From: Caballeronia sp. INDeC2 | GTDB lineage: Bacteria > Pseudomonadota > Gammaproteobacteria > Burkholderiales > Burkholderiaceae | Length of the DNA: 64,000 bases | Direction: 5' to 3' | NCBI RefSeq assembly: GCF_023631325.1 | Contig: NZ_JALQDG010000029.1 | Span: forward strand, 1 to 64,000 | Shown: positions 1 through 8,617 of the stretch, in pieces | How positions within the stretch are numbered: the first letter of the stretch is position 1 | How the letters are laid out: every line of letters begins with the position of its first letter | Translations under genes and position numbers: made by a program | Notes under the pieces: model-generated | Told to the model about the DNA's origin: nothing | Seen by the model: the letters and a program-made list of their open reading frames with translations, nothing else | Database searches by the model: none

Positions 1-489
1 TTCGGTGACATGGCGGACTCCCGCTGACGAACAGTCGCCAGCTTGCCACCGGTTAAAAACCCGACATCTGTAAATAGCCAGAACACGACATTAGGATAAA
101 GCCGCAACAATGTAAAACTTCGCTAATTTATGTTATGTAAACTAACAGATCCTAACCGACAAGCGAACGAGACAGACCTGAACCGTACCACTCGATCCAG
201 TGCAAGGAGACCCGACCCGCTCATGCCAAATGGGTCGATGGATGCCGACAAACGTCAGTCATCCATACTTTCCATCGATACTGACATCGGATTCACCTCC
301 GATATGACCTCATGCCGCCGCCGACTCTTCGCTGCCGCGAATGTGGAAGTACGAAGCCGCCGTCCCGCCACCGGTGTGTATCAAACATTCGTCATCGTGT
401 CGGATCAACGCCCCAAAAATCCCACTCAAAATTTTTCGCCTAAAAATCCCCACACCGCGAAACTTTCCCCTATAATTCGCGGCTTCCGT
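1..489. other. leading region without a convincing gene
   Basis: No reading frame here has a convincing start, ribosome site or recognisable domain. Open frames exist on both strands but resemble no known family, and one runs through the tRNA. The stretch around 40-150 is AT-richer than the surroundings and may be a promoter or the tail of a locus outside the window. The only signal I can support is a sigma70-like -10 box just before the tRNA. Confidence 0.5.
471..476 (+). promoter_or_regulatory. -10 box of the tRNA-Val promoter
   Basis: A perfect TATAAT lies 14 bases before the first base of the tRNA, the expected distance for a stable-RNA promoter. I see no good -35 hexamer at 17 bases upstream, so the promoter is assigned on the -10 box and position only. 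Confidence 0.55.
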
Positions 490-567
490 AGGCTCGTAGC
501 TCAGCTGGTTAGAGCACCACCTTGACATGGTGGGGGTCGTTGGTTCGAGTCCAATCGAGCCTACCAA
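490..567 (+). tRNA. tRNA-Val (anticodon GAC)
   Basis: The cloverleaf folds fully. The acceptor stem is AGGCTCG with CGAGCCT, the D-stem is GCTC/GAGC, and the anticodon stem is CCACC/GGTGG around the loop TTGACAT, which puts GAC at the anticodon. The T-arm has loop TTCGAGT, and the 3' ACCA is encoded. GAC reads valine GUC codons. No integrase gene or second copy of the tRNA 3' end was seen, so this tRNA gives no sign of being an occupied integration site. Confidence 0.97.
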
Positions 568-579
568 CGACACTCAAGC

Positions 580-618
580 GCACCGCGGCGATTCATATCG
601 CCGCGGTGCGTTTTCATT
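580..618 (+). terminator. intrinsic terminator after tRNA-Val
   Basis: A perfect 14-bp stem (580-593 with 598-611) closes a four-base TCAT loop and is followed by a T-rich run. It lies 13 bases after the tRNA CCA end, so the tRNA is probably a single-gene transcript. Confidence 0.9.
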
Positions 619-659
619 TTCGCGCAGCTTTCAGCCAGCAACCGCGATTGAGCGGTGCG

Positions 660-878
660 TCAGTCCCAGCAATTCCGGAACGCCACCGCGACGATCACCG
701 GCACGGTGAGCACGAGCGGAATGGCGAAATACGGGATCTCCAGATGGACGATCCAGGTATAGATCAGCCATGCCACGCCGAGCGCCAGCGTGGCGATGCC
801 GATGAGCGCCGTCAACACATTGAGCATGCGGGGCGACATCCGCTTGCGGGAGGCTTCTTTGCCCGAAGGAGTTTCCAT
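660..878 (-). CDS. small two-helix membrane protein, unknown function
   Basis: This 72-residue protein has a basic N-terminus (KEASRKRMSPR), then two hydrophobic stretches at roughly residues 19-43 and 50-67, so it is probably a small inner-membrane protein with both ends on the same side. No catalytic motif is visible and I do not recognise a named family. It lies convergent to the tRNA terminator and diverges from the deaminase gene. The start is the only ATG that gives this compact hydrophobic frame; its ribosome site is weak. It could be a conserved Burkholderia hypothetical. Confidence 0.6.
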   Translation of the reverse strand: METPSGKEASRKRMSPRMLNVLTALIGIATLALGVAWLIYTWIVHLEIPYFAIPLVLTVPVIVAVAFRNCWD

Positions 879-1036
879 GGCGGCGAGCGCATTCGAGCGC
901 GAGAGTAGTACACCCCGATTTTATACCGCACTGCCCGCCGTCGTAGCTCGTTTCCAGGCTTTCTAACCGGAAAGCTATCAGTTGCATCGGACAGTCCGTT
1001 AGCATCGCAATCGTGCAGTCAAACAAGGAGGCACGG

Positions 1037-1528
1037 ATGATCGACGATACCGATAAAAAGCACCTGATCCGCTGCATCGAACTAGCGCAGGAAGCGCTCG
1101 ACGATGGCGACGAGCCCTTTGGTTCGATGCTCGTCGCGAAGGACGGGCGCGTACTTTTCGAAGACCGCAATCGCGTGAGCGGCGGCGATCAAACGCAGCA
1201 CCCGGAATTCGCAATCGCGAAATGGGCCGCGCAGAACGTGCCGGAAGCCGAGCGCAAGGATGCGGTCGTGTACACATCCGGCGAGCATTGCGCGATGTGC
1301 GCGGCGGCGCATGCGTGGGTCGGGCTGGGGCGCATCGTCTATGCGGCGTCGAGCGCGCAGTTCACGCGCTGGCGTGCCGAACTCGGCGCGAAGCCAGGAC
1401 GTGTGCGTCCGCCGTCGATACAGGAAGTTATCGACGACACCATCGTAGATGGTCCCGTCGACGAATTCGCCGAACGCATCAAAGCGCTTCACGTGACGCA
1501 CTATCGAACGGCCGGCGCTCAGCAGTAG
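1037..1528 (+). CDS. nucleoside deaminase (CDA/TadA superfamily)
   Basis: The zinc-dependent deaminase signature is present: HPEFA supplies the zinc histidine and the proton-shuttling glutamate, and GEHCAMC gives the two zinc cysteines. The length of about 163 residues fits single-domain guanine or cytosine-type nucleoside deaminases rather than tRNA adenosine deaminase, but the substrate cannot be told from sequence. The ATG at 1037 is preferred over an upstream GTG at 1013 because AAGGAGG sits seven bases before it. Its 3' end overlaps the convergent DUF429 gene by ten bases. Confidence 0.85.
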   Translation: MIDDTDKKHLIRCIELAQEALDDGDEPFGSMLVAKDGRVLFEDRNRVSGGDQTQHPEFAIAKWAAQNVPEAERKDAVVYTSGEHCAMCAAAHAWVGLGRIVYAASSAQFTRWRAELGAKPGRVRPPSIQEVIDDTIVDGPVDEFAERIKALHVTHYRTAGAQQ

Positions 1529-2259
1529 ATCGTCATCGGAATGCCCGCCGCGTCGGTTTCGATTTCGTCGGGCAGATGAAACGCCTTACCCGACGCGATG
1601 CGGCGTGCGCTCCATAGCACGGCGAAGGCGTCGAGCACGTCGTCCCGCGACGCCTGCGCGCATTTGCGCGCGGCCAGCGCCGTATCGATTGCGCTGCCGA
1701 AGCACCGCACGAGCAACGCGTGACGCATCGCGAATCCCGACGCGTGTGCCTTGCTTTCCCGCAGGCCGTGCGCCGGTCCGCCCTGCTCCATCCGCAAATG
1801 CATGAAGCTCAACTCGGGATGCACTTCGAAGACGCGCGCCGTTGCGCTCGCGCGCGCACGCAGCACGTGATCGACCTCGGCGATCTTGCCGCGAATGTGA
1901 AAGGCTTGAATCGACATGCGCTTTCCCGATGCGGCCTGATTGATGTCGCATGCTTCGTCATAGGTCGATGCGGCCAATGCCGCACGCGTCGGCGGCGAAA
2001 ACACCGAGCTTCCACGAGGACGCCCGAGCAGCTTGCGGGCGAGCGTGTCGCATGCGCGTGTGCCATCCGCAGCCAATCCGACTGGAATATCGACGGCCAC
2101 GATCGCATGCGCCCGCTCCCATTCGAGCAAGTCTTCGAAGCGGCTGACGACGTTCGTCGTGATTTCGCCGCTACGCCCGCATTGCCTGACGACGAGCCAT
2201 CCCGCCTTGCAGCCATCGATGCCGAAGAGGTCGATATCTACATCGCGTTCGTTGTTCAT
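1519..2259 (-). CDS. DUF429 family protein
   Basis: The N-terminus carries the DUF429 signature GIDGCKAGWLVV (about residues 13-24). The family is predicted to have an RNase H-like fold, with Asp15 as a probable metal ligand, and its function is undetermined. The later segment VDIPVGL and the C-terminal DDVLDAFAVLWSA fit the same fold. It starts 27 bases after the catC stop on the same strand, so it may be cotranscribed with catBAC, but nothing ties it to catechol metabolism. Confidence 0.8.
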   Translation of the reverse strand: MNNERDVDIDLFGIDGCKAGWLVVRQCGRSGEITTNVVSRFEDLLEWERAHAIVAVDIPVGLAADGTRACDTLARKLLGRPRGSSVFSPPTRAALAASTYDEACDINQAASGKRMSIQAFHIRGKIAEVDHVLRARASATARVFEVHPELSFMHLRMEQGGPAHGLRESKAHASGFAMRHALLVRCFGSAIDTALAARKCAQASRDDVLDAFAVLWSARRIASGKAFHLPDEIETDAAGIPMTIYC

Positions 2260-2286
2260 GCTGCAATCGTATCAACGATCGCAGGC

Positions 2287-2577
2287 TCACGCGTCGCCTT
2301 CCCGCACCGAGGACGCATGCCTGCACAGCGCCATAACTTCCATCGACATATACGGAAACAGCGGCAGACGACTCAGCACGTCATGCAGATGCGCGGGACT
2401 TTCGACATCGAAGATGCTCACGTTCGCATAGCGTCCCGCGATGCGCCATAGATGCCGCCATACGCCTTCGCGCTGCAGTCGCTGCGCCATATCCTTCTCT
2501 TGCGCCTTGAGTTCGTCCGCACGCGCGGGCGTCATGTCGTGCGGAAGATTGACCGTCATCTCGACGTGAAACAGCAT
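2287..2577 (-). CDS. catC: muconolactone delta-isomerase
   Basis: This enzyme converts (4S)-muconolactone to 3-oxoadipate enol-lactone in the catechol branch of the beta-ketoadipate pathway. The start is placed at MLFHVEMTVNLP, the usual N-terminus of the family, which gives the standard 96 residues; an upstream in-frame ATG would add 17 atypical residues. The conserved EK (EKDMAQRLQ) and the C-terminal LPLFPYM segment are present. It is the last cat gene, 63 bases after catA. Confidence 0.95.
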   Translation of the reverse strand: MLFHVEMTVNLPHDMTPARADELKAQEKDMAQRLQREGVWRHLWRIAGRYANVSIFDVESPAHLHDVLSRLPLFPYMSMEVMALCRHASSVREGDA

Positions 2578-2640
2578 GTTCGCTCCAATATTCATTCGAT
2601 GCTCCGCCGTCGCCGGCAGAGCGATCACACACGAGTGCGT

Positions 2641-3549
2641 TCAGACCGCAGCGCGCACGCGCTCGACTTCCGTGCCCGGCACATCATCGCGCTCGCGGCA
2701 CAGCGTGAAGTCGAAGTCGATGAGCGCGAAGCGCCCTTCCACACCATACGGCTTGCCTTCGGCTCCTTCGGCTTTCTTGACTTCGGGCACGAGTCCATCG
2801 CGCGTCGCGAAAGCGAAGTCGTCCCACAGATACGGATCGCCGTCGATATTGATCTGCGTCGTCAGCTTGCGATAACCCTGCGCCGACACGAAGAAGTGAA
2901 TGTGCGCGGGACGATGACCATGCCGCCCGAGTTGATCGAGCAACTGCTGTGTCTTGCCGCCGGGCGGCACGCTATAACCCACCGGCACGACGCTCGTGAA
3001 TGCGTATTTGCCTCCGCCATCGGTGCGAATAGAGCGGCGCAGATTGAACGCGGACTGCGACTTGTCGAAGTACGAGTAATTGCCGAGATGATTGGCGTGC
3101 CACACTTCGACCAACGCGTTCGCGAGCGGCGCGCCGTCCTTCGTCAACACGCGGCCGCGCATCACCAGCGTTTCCCCGAGGCTCGTGCCGTCGTCGAGTC
3201 GCGCATGTCCCACGGATTCCGGCGCGCCCGATACATAAAGCGGCCCTTCGATAGTGCGCGGCGTGCCGCCTTCGAGACCGGCCTTCGCTTCCATTTCGTC
3301 GAGACGCGCATCGAGGAAATGCTCGAAGCCGAGGCCCGCGGCGAGCAGGCCGAACTCACCGCTCTGTCCGGTTTCGCCGAGATAGTTCAATGCGGCCCAG
3401 AACTCGCCCGGCGTGACGTCGAGGTCTTCGATCGTATAGAAAAGATCGCGCACGATGCGGTTCACGATCCTTTTCGTGCGTGCGTTACCTTCGTTCGTGG
3501 CGCTGTCGTTGATCTTTTGCAGCAGCGCGTCGATGCTTGCTCTGTTCAT
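2641..3549 (-). CDS. catA: catechol 1,2-dioxygenase
   Basis: An intradiol, Fe(III)-dependent dioxygenase that opens catechol to cis,cis-muconate in the cytoplasm. At 302 residues it matches the family. An N-terminal helical dimerisation domain (about 1-100) precedes the intradiol core. Iron ligands are visible as the tyrosines in NYSYFD and SVVPVGY and the two histidines in GHRPAHIHFFV. It lies between catB and catC in one minus-strand operon. The assignment over protocatechuate or hydroxyquinol dioxygenases rests on length and on the catB/catC neighbours. Confidence 0.96.
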   Translation of the reverse strand: MNRASIDALLQKINDSATNEGNARTKRIVNRIVRDLFYTIEDLDVTPGEFWAALNYLGETGQSGEFGLLAAGLGFEHFLDARLDEMEAKAGLEGGTPRTIEGPLYVSGAPESVGHARLDDGTSLGETLVMRGRVLTKDGAPLANALVEVWHANHLGNYSYFDKSQSAFNLRRSIRTDGGGKYAFTSVVPVGYSVPPGGKTQQLLDQLGRHGHRPAHIHFFVSAQGYRKLTTQINIDGDPYLWDDFAFATRDGLVPEVKKAEGAEGKPYGVEGRFALIDFDFTLCRERDDVPGTEVERVRAAV

Positions 3550-3592
3550 TTCGATGTCTCCGTGAGTCCGTATGTGTGGGGGGCTGCGATGA

Positions 3593-4750
3593 TCAAACCA
3601 TTGCTATGAACGCGCCGCGTTTCGAATAGCGACGCAGGCGTTCGATGCGCTCCCAGTCGAGAGCGATGCCGAGTCCCGGCCCTTGCGGCAAATGCAGTGC
3701 AAAGTTCTCATAGCGCAAGGGCTCGACGAGGATGTCTTCCGTGAGTAATAGCGGCCCGAACAGCTCGGTGCCCCAGCGCAGTTCACCGAAGGTGCTGAAT
3801 AGCTGCGCGGATGCGATCGTGCCGATCGCGCCTTCGAGCATCGTGCCGCCATAAAGGTCGATGTTCGCGGACCGCGCGATCGCCGCGACGCTCGCCGCGC
3901 CCGTCAGTCCACCCGATTGCGCGATCTTCACGGCGAACACATTGGCCGCGCGAGTGCTGGCAAGTGCAAAGGCGTCGGCCGGGCCATGCAGCGCTTCGTC
4001 GGCCATGATGGGCACATGGGCAAGATTCGTGAGTCGTTTGAGCCCAGCGTGATCGTTCGCGATGATCGGCTGCTCGATAAGACCGACGCCCGCATCCGCG
4101 AAACGCCTTGCGGCCCACACGGTGTCGCTCACGCTCCATGCCTGATTGACATCGACCCGCACTTCGCCGCGATCGCCGAGCGCCTGTTTGATCGCGACGA
4201 CATGCGCCACGTCATCGGCGAGCGCGCGTGCGCCGATCTTCAGCTTGAACACGCGATGCCGGCGTCGCTCGAGCATCTGCTCTGCTTCGTCGATATCGCG
4301 CGCCGTATCGCCGCTCGCGAGCGTCCACGCGACATCGATGCGATCCGTCACACGCCCGCCGAATAGCTCCGACAAAGGCACGTTCAGGCGCTGCGCCTGC
4401 GCATCGAAGAGCGCGGTTTCTACCGCGCACTTCGCAAAACGGTTGCCTTGAAAAAGCTCGCGCAGCTTGGCCATCGCAGTGCCCGGGCGGCTCGCATCCA
4501 TTCCTTTGAGCAAGGGCGCGAAATAGGTATCGATATTGGCCTTGATGCTTTCGGGACTTTCCTCGCCATACGCGAGTCCGCCGATCGTCGTGCCTTCGCC
4601 GCATCCGACGATGCCGTCGGTGCACGTCACGCGCACGATCACGAGCGTCTGGCAATTCATGGTCGCGACCGACAAGCGGTGCGGGCGAATCGTCGGCACA
4701 TCGACGAGCATCGTTTCGATCTTCTCGATGCCGATGAAGGGGAATGACAC
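3593..4750 (-). CDS. catB: muconate cycloisomerase
   Basis: An enolase-superfamily enzyme that turns cis,cis-muconate into muconolactone. The family signature is intact: KLKIG with the catalytic lysine near residue 172, then metal ligands in VDVNQAW, IEQPI and ADEAL, and the second catalytic lysine in FAVKIAQSGG. It is the first gene of catB-catA-catC. No catR is divergent from it, unlike many cat operons; a porin ends just upstream instead. The 178-base upstream gap carries a strong dyad, described separately. Confidence 0.96.
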   Translation of the reverse strand: MSFPFIGIEKIETMLVDVPTIRPHRLSVATMNCQTLVIVRVTCTDGIVGCGEGTTIGGLAYGEESPESIKANIDTYFAPLLKGMDASRPGTAMAKLRELFQGNRFAKCAVETALFDAQAQRLNVPLSELFGGRVTDRIDVAWTLASGDTARDIDEAEQMLERRRHRVFKLKIGARALADDVAHVVAIKQALGDRGEVRVDVNQAWSVSDTVWAARRFADAGVGLIEQPIIANDHAGLKRLTNLAHVPIMADEALHGPADAFALASTRAANVFAVKIAQSGGLTGAASVAAIARSANIDLYGGTMLEGAIGTIASAQLFSTFGELRWGTELFGPLLLTEDILVEPLRYENFALHLPQGPGLGIALDWERIERLRRYSKRGAFIAMV

Positions 4751-4808
4751 GACTGGCGTCTCCGTTTCGTTTGACTCGCAACGAAATTAAACGACGCGCT
4801 TATATCGG

Positions 4809-4854
4809 TCAAATCAATCATATATGCGGATGCGCATCCATAAGATTGATTTCA
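4809..4854. promoter_or_regulatory. nested dyad upstream of catB, candidate operator
   Basis: Outer arms AAATCAATC (4811-4819) and GATTGATTT (4844-4852) are a perfect 9-bp inverted repeat. Between them lies the perfect 12-bp palindrome GGATGCGCATCC (4828-4839). The block sits about 60 to 100 bases before the catB start. It looks like a regulator binding region for catBAC. The regulator is not identified. Confidence 0.5.
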
Positions 4855-4873
4855 TCAAGCAAGGACGCAAGCG

Positions 4874-4905
4874 AAAAAAGCCCGGCGGGGATCATCCCGG
4901 CCGGG
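4874..4905 (-). terminator. intrinsic terminator after porin operon
   Basis: Read on the minus strand, CCCGGC-c-GGGAT pairs with ATCCC-c-GCCGGG and is followed by six T residues. It lies 24 bases after the porin stop and probably ends the eight-gene transcript that begins at aauB. Confidence 0.85.
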
Positions 4906-4928
4906 TGAATGCACGCCCTCGGAAATGC

Positions 4929-6143
4929 TTAGAAGTTGTGCCTTATGCCGAGCGTCACGGAGAGTTGTCTATCGCTGTTCGAGTTGGGCAGATTCGGAAT
5001 CTGCGCGTAATTCGCGGGTCCGCCCGTCGCGGGCTCGATGCCGAGTCCTGCGCCCACCGCCTTCTGCATGATCGCGACGCCATACAACGCGGTGCGCTTT
5101 GAAAGCGCGTAATTCGCGCCGAGGTTCAACTGATGAAAGCGCGTCGATGAACCGCCATCGGGTTTCGCATTGTTATAGATATACGCGAGCCCCAGTTGCA
5201 AGAACGGCGTGACCGCATAAGTCAGATTCACTTCGCCGATATCGAACGCGATGTTGCGACCTTGCGGATCGGCGCTATCGGCGAAGTACTGGCTATGCTC
5301 CAGGCGGCTATGCGTATAGGTCAGCGCGATGGTCGCGGGTCCGATCGCATAAGATGCGCCCGCGCCATACGCCTTCAGCGCTTCCGCATTCTGCAACTGG
5401 CAATAAAGCGCCGACGGATTGGAGCACGCAAAGTCGCCGATATAGCCGTTCGTGCCGCCCAAAGCCGCATCGAGCGGATTATGCAGGTTCAGATAACCCG
5501 CGCTGATCGATACCGGCAAGCGCGTATAAGCTGCCGCGAACGAATAGCCGCGCCGTTGCCCGAAGTCGCCGGCAACACCGCCCAGACTATACGTGCCGCC
5601 TACGGAGAAACCGTTCCAGTCGGGGCTCGTGTACTTGATCGCGTTGTTGAAGTTGAATGCTTCGTTGAGGTTATCGACGTCGCCGATATGCGATCCGTAA
5701 AGCGTCGCCCATGAATTGCTCGATACGTAGGGCCCGAGGAAATCCGAATACGAATCGTATTGACGCCCGAGCGACAACGTGCCGAATTGCTCGTGTGCAA
5801 GACCCACCCAAGCCTGACGGTTGAACAGCGCCCCGCCCTGAACCAGGCTTCCGGTTCCCGTATAGAAGCTATTCTCCACGTTGAACTTCGCTTGTAAGCC
5901 GCCGCCCAGATCTTCCACGCCGAGCAGGCCGAAGCGAGAAGGCACGAGATTGCCGCCCGAGAAAGCGAAGTTATGCCCCGAGCCGACGCTGCCGTCGGCG
6001 TTGGTGACTTGCTGATTGGTAATGTAGGTCAATCCGGCATCGACGGTTCCGTATAGCGTCACGTTGCTTTGCGCCGATGCGCTCGCGCACACGGCGAGCG
6101 CGGCCGTCGAAACGAGCTGCCGCGCGATCGTTTTAGTTGTCAT
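4929..6143 (-). CDS. outer-membrane porin, OmpC-like Burkholderia type
   Basis: A 404-residue trimeric beta-barrel porin of the Gram-negative porin family. A signal peptide ends near ASA-QS, the mature start is SNVTLYGTVDAGL, and the protein ends with phenylalanine (LGIRHNF), as barrel proteins need for assembly. LGRQYDSYSDFLGPY is a family hallmark in loop 3. It starts 10 bases after the aldehyde dehydrogenase stop, so it is the last gene of the amine dehydrogenase operon. This context suggests uptake of the operon's substrate, but selectivity cannot be read from sequence. Confidence 0.93.
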   Translation of the reverse strand: MTTKTIARQLVSTAALAVCASASAQSNVTLYGTVDAGLTYITNQQVTNADGSVGSGHNFAFSGGNLVPSRFGLLGVEDLGGGLQAKFNVENSFYTGTGSLVQGGALFNRQAWVGLAHEQFGTLSLGRQYDSYSDFLGPYVSSNSWATLYGSHIGDVDNLNEAFNFNNAIKYTSPDWNGFSVGGTYSLGGVAGDFGQRRGYSFAAAYTRLPVSISAGYLNLHNPLDAALGGTNGYIGDFACSNPSALYCQLQNAEALKAYGAGASYAIGPATIALTYTHSRLEHSQYFADSADPQGRNIAFDIGEVNLTYAVTPFLQLGLAYIYNNAKPDGGSSTRFHQLNLGANYALSKRTALYGVAIMQKAVGAGLGIEPATGGPANYAQIPNLPNSNSDRQLSVTLGIRHNF

Positions 6144-6153
6144 GCGAGCGTCC

Positions 6154-7659
6154 TCACGCGTAATTGATCAGCACCGACTTGGTTTCGGTGTACATGTCGA
6201 TCACCGCGCGTCCGAGCTCGCGCCCGAAACCCGATTGCTTGAAGCCGCCGAAAGGCATCGCGTTATCGAGCAGCGAATGGCAATTGACCCACACCGTGCC
6301 CGCCTTGATGCGCGGCACGAGCTTGTGAATCGCCGAGAGGTTGTTCGACCAGATGCTCGCGCCGAGTCCATACGGTGTGTCGTTCGCTTTCGCGACGACG
6401 CTATCGATATCACTGAACGGCATCGCGACGAGCACCGGCCCGAAGATTTCCTCGCGCACTACTTTCATCGAATGATCCGTGTCGACGAGCACCGTCGGCT
6501 TCACGAAGAAACCCGCGCCTTCCTTGCGAGCACCACCTGCGATCGCACGCGCGCCTTCACCGCGTCCCGCTTCGATATAGCCCAGCACGCGATCCATCTG
6601 CCGCGCCGAGACGAGCGGGCCAATCTGCGTCGATGCATCGAGGCCTGGCCCCATGGGCAAAGATTGAGCGATGGCCGCCACGCGCTCCATCACGCGATCG
6701 AATACTTTCTCGTGCACATAGACGCGCGAACCCGCGGTACACACTTGTCCCGAGTTGAAGAAGATCGCATTGGCGACGCCTTCCGCCGCCTTGTCGATAT
6801 CGACATCCGGCAACACGATCACCGGCGACTTGCCGCCAAGTTCGAGCGACATGCGCGTCATGTTGTCGAGGGCCGCGTGACCGATTGCCTTGCCGGTCGG
6901 CGTCGAACCCGTGAACGCGATCTTGTCGATGCCGGGATGACGCGCGAGCGCTGCGCCCGCCGTGCGGCCGAGGCCCGTGACCACATTCACGACGCCCTTT
7001 TCAATGCCCGCTTCTTCGATCAGCATTGCGAGCCGAAGTGCGGACAGCGGCGTGTCTTCCGCGGGTTTCAGCACGACGGTGCAACCCGTCGCGAGCGCGG
7101 GCGCCAGCTTCCACGAGGCCATCAGCAAAGGGAAATTCCACGGAATGATCGCGCCGACGACACCCACCGCTTCCTTGCGCGTATAGCCGAAGAAATCATT
7201 CGACGGGCTATACGGAATCGATGCTTCGAGCGTGCTGCCTTCGATCTTCGTCGCCCATCCGGCCATATAGCGAAAGCATTGCGCGGCCATCGACACATCG
7301 AGTCCAAGCGCCACCGTCACCGGCTTGCCGTTGTCGAGCGATTCGATTTCCGCAAGCTCGCGTGCATTCGCTTCGATCAGATCGGCGACGCGCAACAACA
7401 GTCGTTCGCGGTCGGTCGGCTTCATGCGCGACCACGCGGAGTCGTCGAATGCGCGGCGTGCGGCAAGCACCGCGCGATCCACATCGGTTTCGTCGGCGCT
7501 CGGCACGCGTGCGAGCAGTTCGCCGTCGGCTGGATCGATCACGTCGAGCGTCGCGCCGCTTGCGCTGTTCACCCATGCGCCGTCGATCAACATTTTCTTC
7601 GCCGATGCGATGAATGCGCGCGTCGAATCGAGCATCGCGTGATGCTGGCTGTTATTCAT
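6154..7659 (-). CDS. NAD-dependent aldehyde dehydrogenase (aromatic aldehyde likely)
   Basis: A 501-residue class aldehyde dehydrogenase with PWNFPLLMASWKLAPAL, the NAD-binding FTGSTPTGK, the general base glutamate in LELGGKSP and the catalytic cysteine in FNSGQVCTAGS. The overall style is that of phenylacetaldehyde and betaine aldehyde dehydrogenases. It follows the second cytochrome gene by 11 bases, so it should oxidise the aldehyde released by the amine dehydrogenase. Phenylacetaldehyde, 4-hydroxyphenylacetaldehyde and indole-3-acetaldehyde are all possible; the iac genes nearby favour the last. GGAG lies well before the ATG. Confidence 0.92.
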   Translation of the reverse strand: MNNSQHHAMLDSTRAFIASAKKMLIDGAWVNSASGATLDVIDPADGELLARVPSADETDVDRAVLAARRAFDDSAWSRMKPTDRERLLLRVADLIEANARELAEIESLDNGKPVTVALGLDVSMAAQCFRYMAGWATKIEGSTLEASIPYSPSNDFFGYTRKEAVGVVGAIIPWNFPLLMASWKLAPALATGCTVVLKPAEDTPLSALRLAMLIEEAGIEKGVVNVVTGLGRTAGAALARHPGIDKIAFTGSTPTGKAIGHAALDNMTRMSLELGGKSPVIVLPDVDIDKAAEGVANAIFFNSGQVCTAGSRVYVHEKVFDRVMERVAAIAQSLPMGPGLDASTQIGPLVSARQMDRVLGYIEAGRGEGARAIAGGARKEGAGFFVKPTVLVDTDHSMKVVREEIFGPVLVAMPFSDIDSVVAKANDTPYGLGASIWSNNLSAIHKLVPRIKAGTVWVNCHSLLDNAMPFGGFKQSGFGRELGRAVIDMYTETKSVLINYA

Positions 7660-7670
7660 CAGGTTGTCTC

Positions 7671-8135
7671 CTAGTAATGTTCGGGGACGGCGTCGACGCC
7701 GTTCTCCTGCAATTCCTTCACGAGCTTCATGCGCGTGCGCGCAACATCGGTGAGCGCGGGGCGCCGATGCGCAGCGATTTCTTCCGCCGTATAAGGCTTG
7801 AACGACGCAGGCCGCGATTGCTCGTTCATCGTCGCGAGCAACCAGTTCAGGACGTTCGCGAGTTTCGCATCGCTCAACGCGGAATTGGCCGCGCCCGGCA
7901 CGCGCATTACGAACCGACGGCCCTCGGGCAACGAGACGAAATGACCGAGCGAGTTACGCAACGCGGGCACTTTGCCGGGGATGCCGGAGCCATCGGCGGT
8001 GTGACATCCCATGCAATTGAGCACCCAGTCCTGACGCGCGCGCGCCGCATCGTATGCCTGCGCCTGTGCCTGCAATGCCGCCGGCATGACGAGCGCGGCC
8101 GCAATCGCAGCGGCGAGGACCGCGCGCAGCTTCAT
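7671..8135 (-). CDS. exported monohaem cytochrome c
   Basis: The ATG at 8135 gives a signal peptide (MKLRAVLAAAIAAALVMPAA) and overlaps the stop of the preceding cytochrome gene by four bases. One haem site, CMGCH, follows at about residue 42, with candidate methionine ligands further on. The mature protein of about 130 residues should be periplasmic. In amine dehydrogenase operons such proteins carry electrons away from the TTQ enzyme or its copper protein. It is not a di-haem MauG, having only one CxxCH. Confidence 0.85.
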   Translation of the reverse strand: MKLRAVLAAAIAAALVMPAALQAQAQAYDAARARQDWVLNCMGCHTADGSGIPGKVPALRNSLGHFVSLPEGRRFVMRVPGAANSALSDAKLANVLNWLLATMNEQSRPASFKPYTAEEIAAHRRPALTDVARTRMKLVKELQENGVDAVPEHY

Positions 8136-8617
8136 AGCCCGAGGCCCTTTACGACAGCTTCGCGATGCTGATGCACGGCGGTCTGATCGAGCGGCCCCGC
8201 GCGCCATGCCTTCACCTCGGCGACATCGAAGGGCTTGGCCGAACCATGCTGCGCGTTCAGATCGAACACGACGTAGTTGAGCACGTCGGCGATCTCTTCA
8301 TCGGAGAGAGATGCGAAACTCGGCATCTTGAAGTTGTAGTTCTTCTCCTTGACCTTGATCGGGCCGAACATGCCATATAGCACGGTATGCCCTAATTGCG
8401 CGCGGCCATCGGGCGCGCCTGCATATTTGCCGGGATATTCGACGAGCGGCGGCGCGAGCCCGTCCATGCCCTTGCCGCCCGCCTGATGGCAGACGGCGCA
8501 CTTGCCGTCGAATGTCGATTTGCCGCCGGGATAATGCACCGTTTGCGCGAACGCCTGAGATGCAAGACCCATCGCGCCGACTGCGAGCGCGGCCGTCAAA
8601 ACGCGTGCCGTCTTCAT
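8132..8617 (-). CDS. exported monohaem cytochrome c
   Basis: The start at 8617 gives a clear signal peptide (cleavage near AFA-QTV) and overlaps the aauA stop in an ATGA arrangement. One haem motif, CAVCH, lies near residue 42; KMPSFASLSDEEIADVLNYV is the usual C-terminal class I cytochrome c segment and supplies the axial methionine. It is probably the periplasmic electron acceptor of the amine dehydrogenase, working with or in series with the next cytochrome. Translational coupling with aauA supports a shared role. Confidence 0.87.
   Translation of the reverse strand: MKTARVLTAALAVGAMGLASQAFAQTVHYPGGKSTFDGKCAVCHQAGGKGMDGLAPPLVEYPGKYAGAPDGRAQLGHTVLYGMFGPIKVKEKNYNFKMPSFASLSDEEIADVLNYVVFDLNAQHGSAKPFDVAEVKAWRAGPLDQTAVHQHREAVVKGLGL

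Noticed and set aside
130..573. Open frames on both strands running into tRNA-Val
   Set aside because: They cross the tRNA gene and promoter and show no domain, so they are chance frames.
490..620. tRNA-Val as an occupied attachment site of a genomic island
   Set aside because: No integrase gene or repeated tRNA 3' end was seen in the window, and the tRNA terminator is intact directly downstream.
6064..7674. 536-codon open frame antisense to the aldehyde dehydrogenase
   Set aside because: It is rich in Arg, His and Asp with no recognisable domain, and the opposite strand encodes a full conserved enzyme. Long antisense frames are expected at this GC content.
7671..8617. The two cytochrome genes as one split mauG
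   Set aside because: Each has its own signal peptide and a single CxxCH, the lengths are too small, and the C-terminal segments are class I cytochrome c rather than di-haem peroxidase-like.
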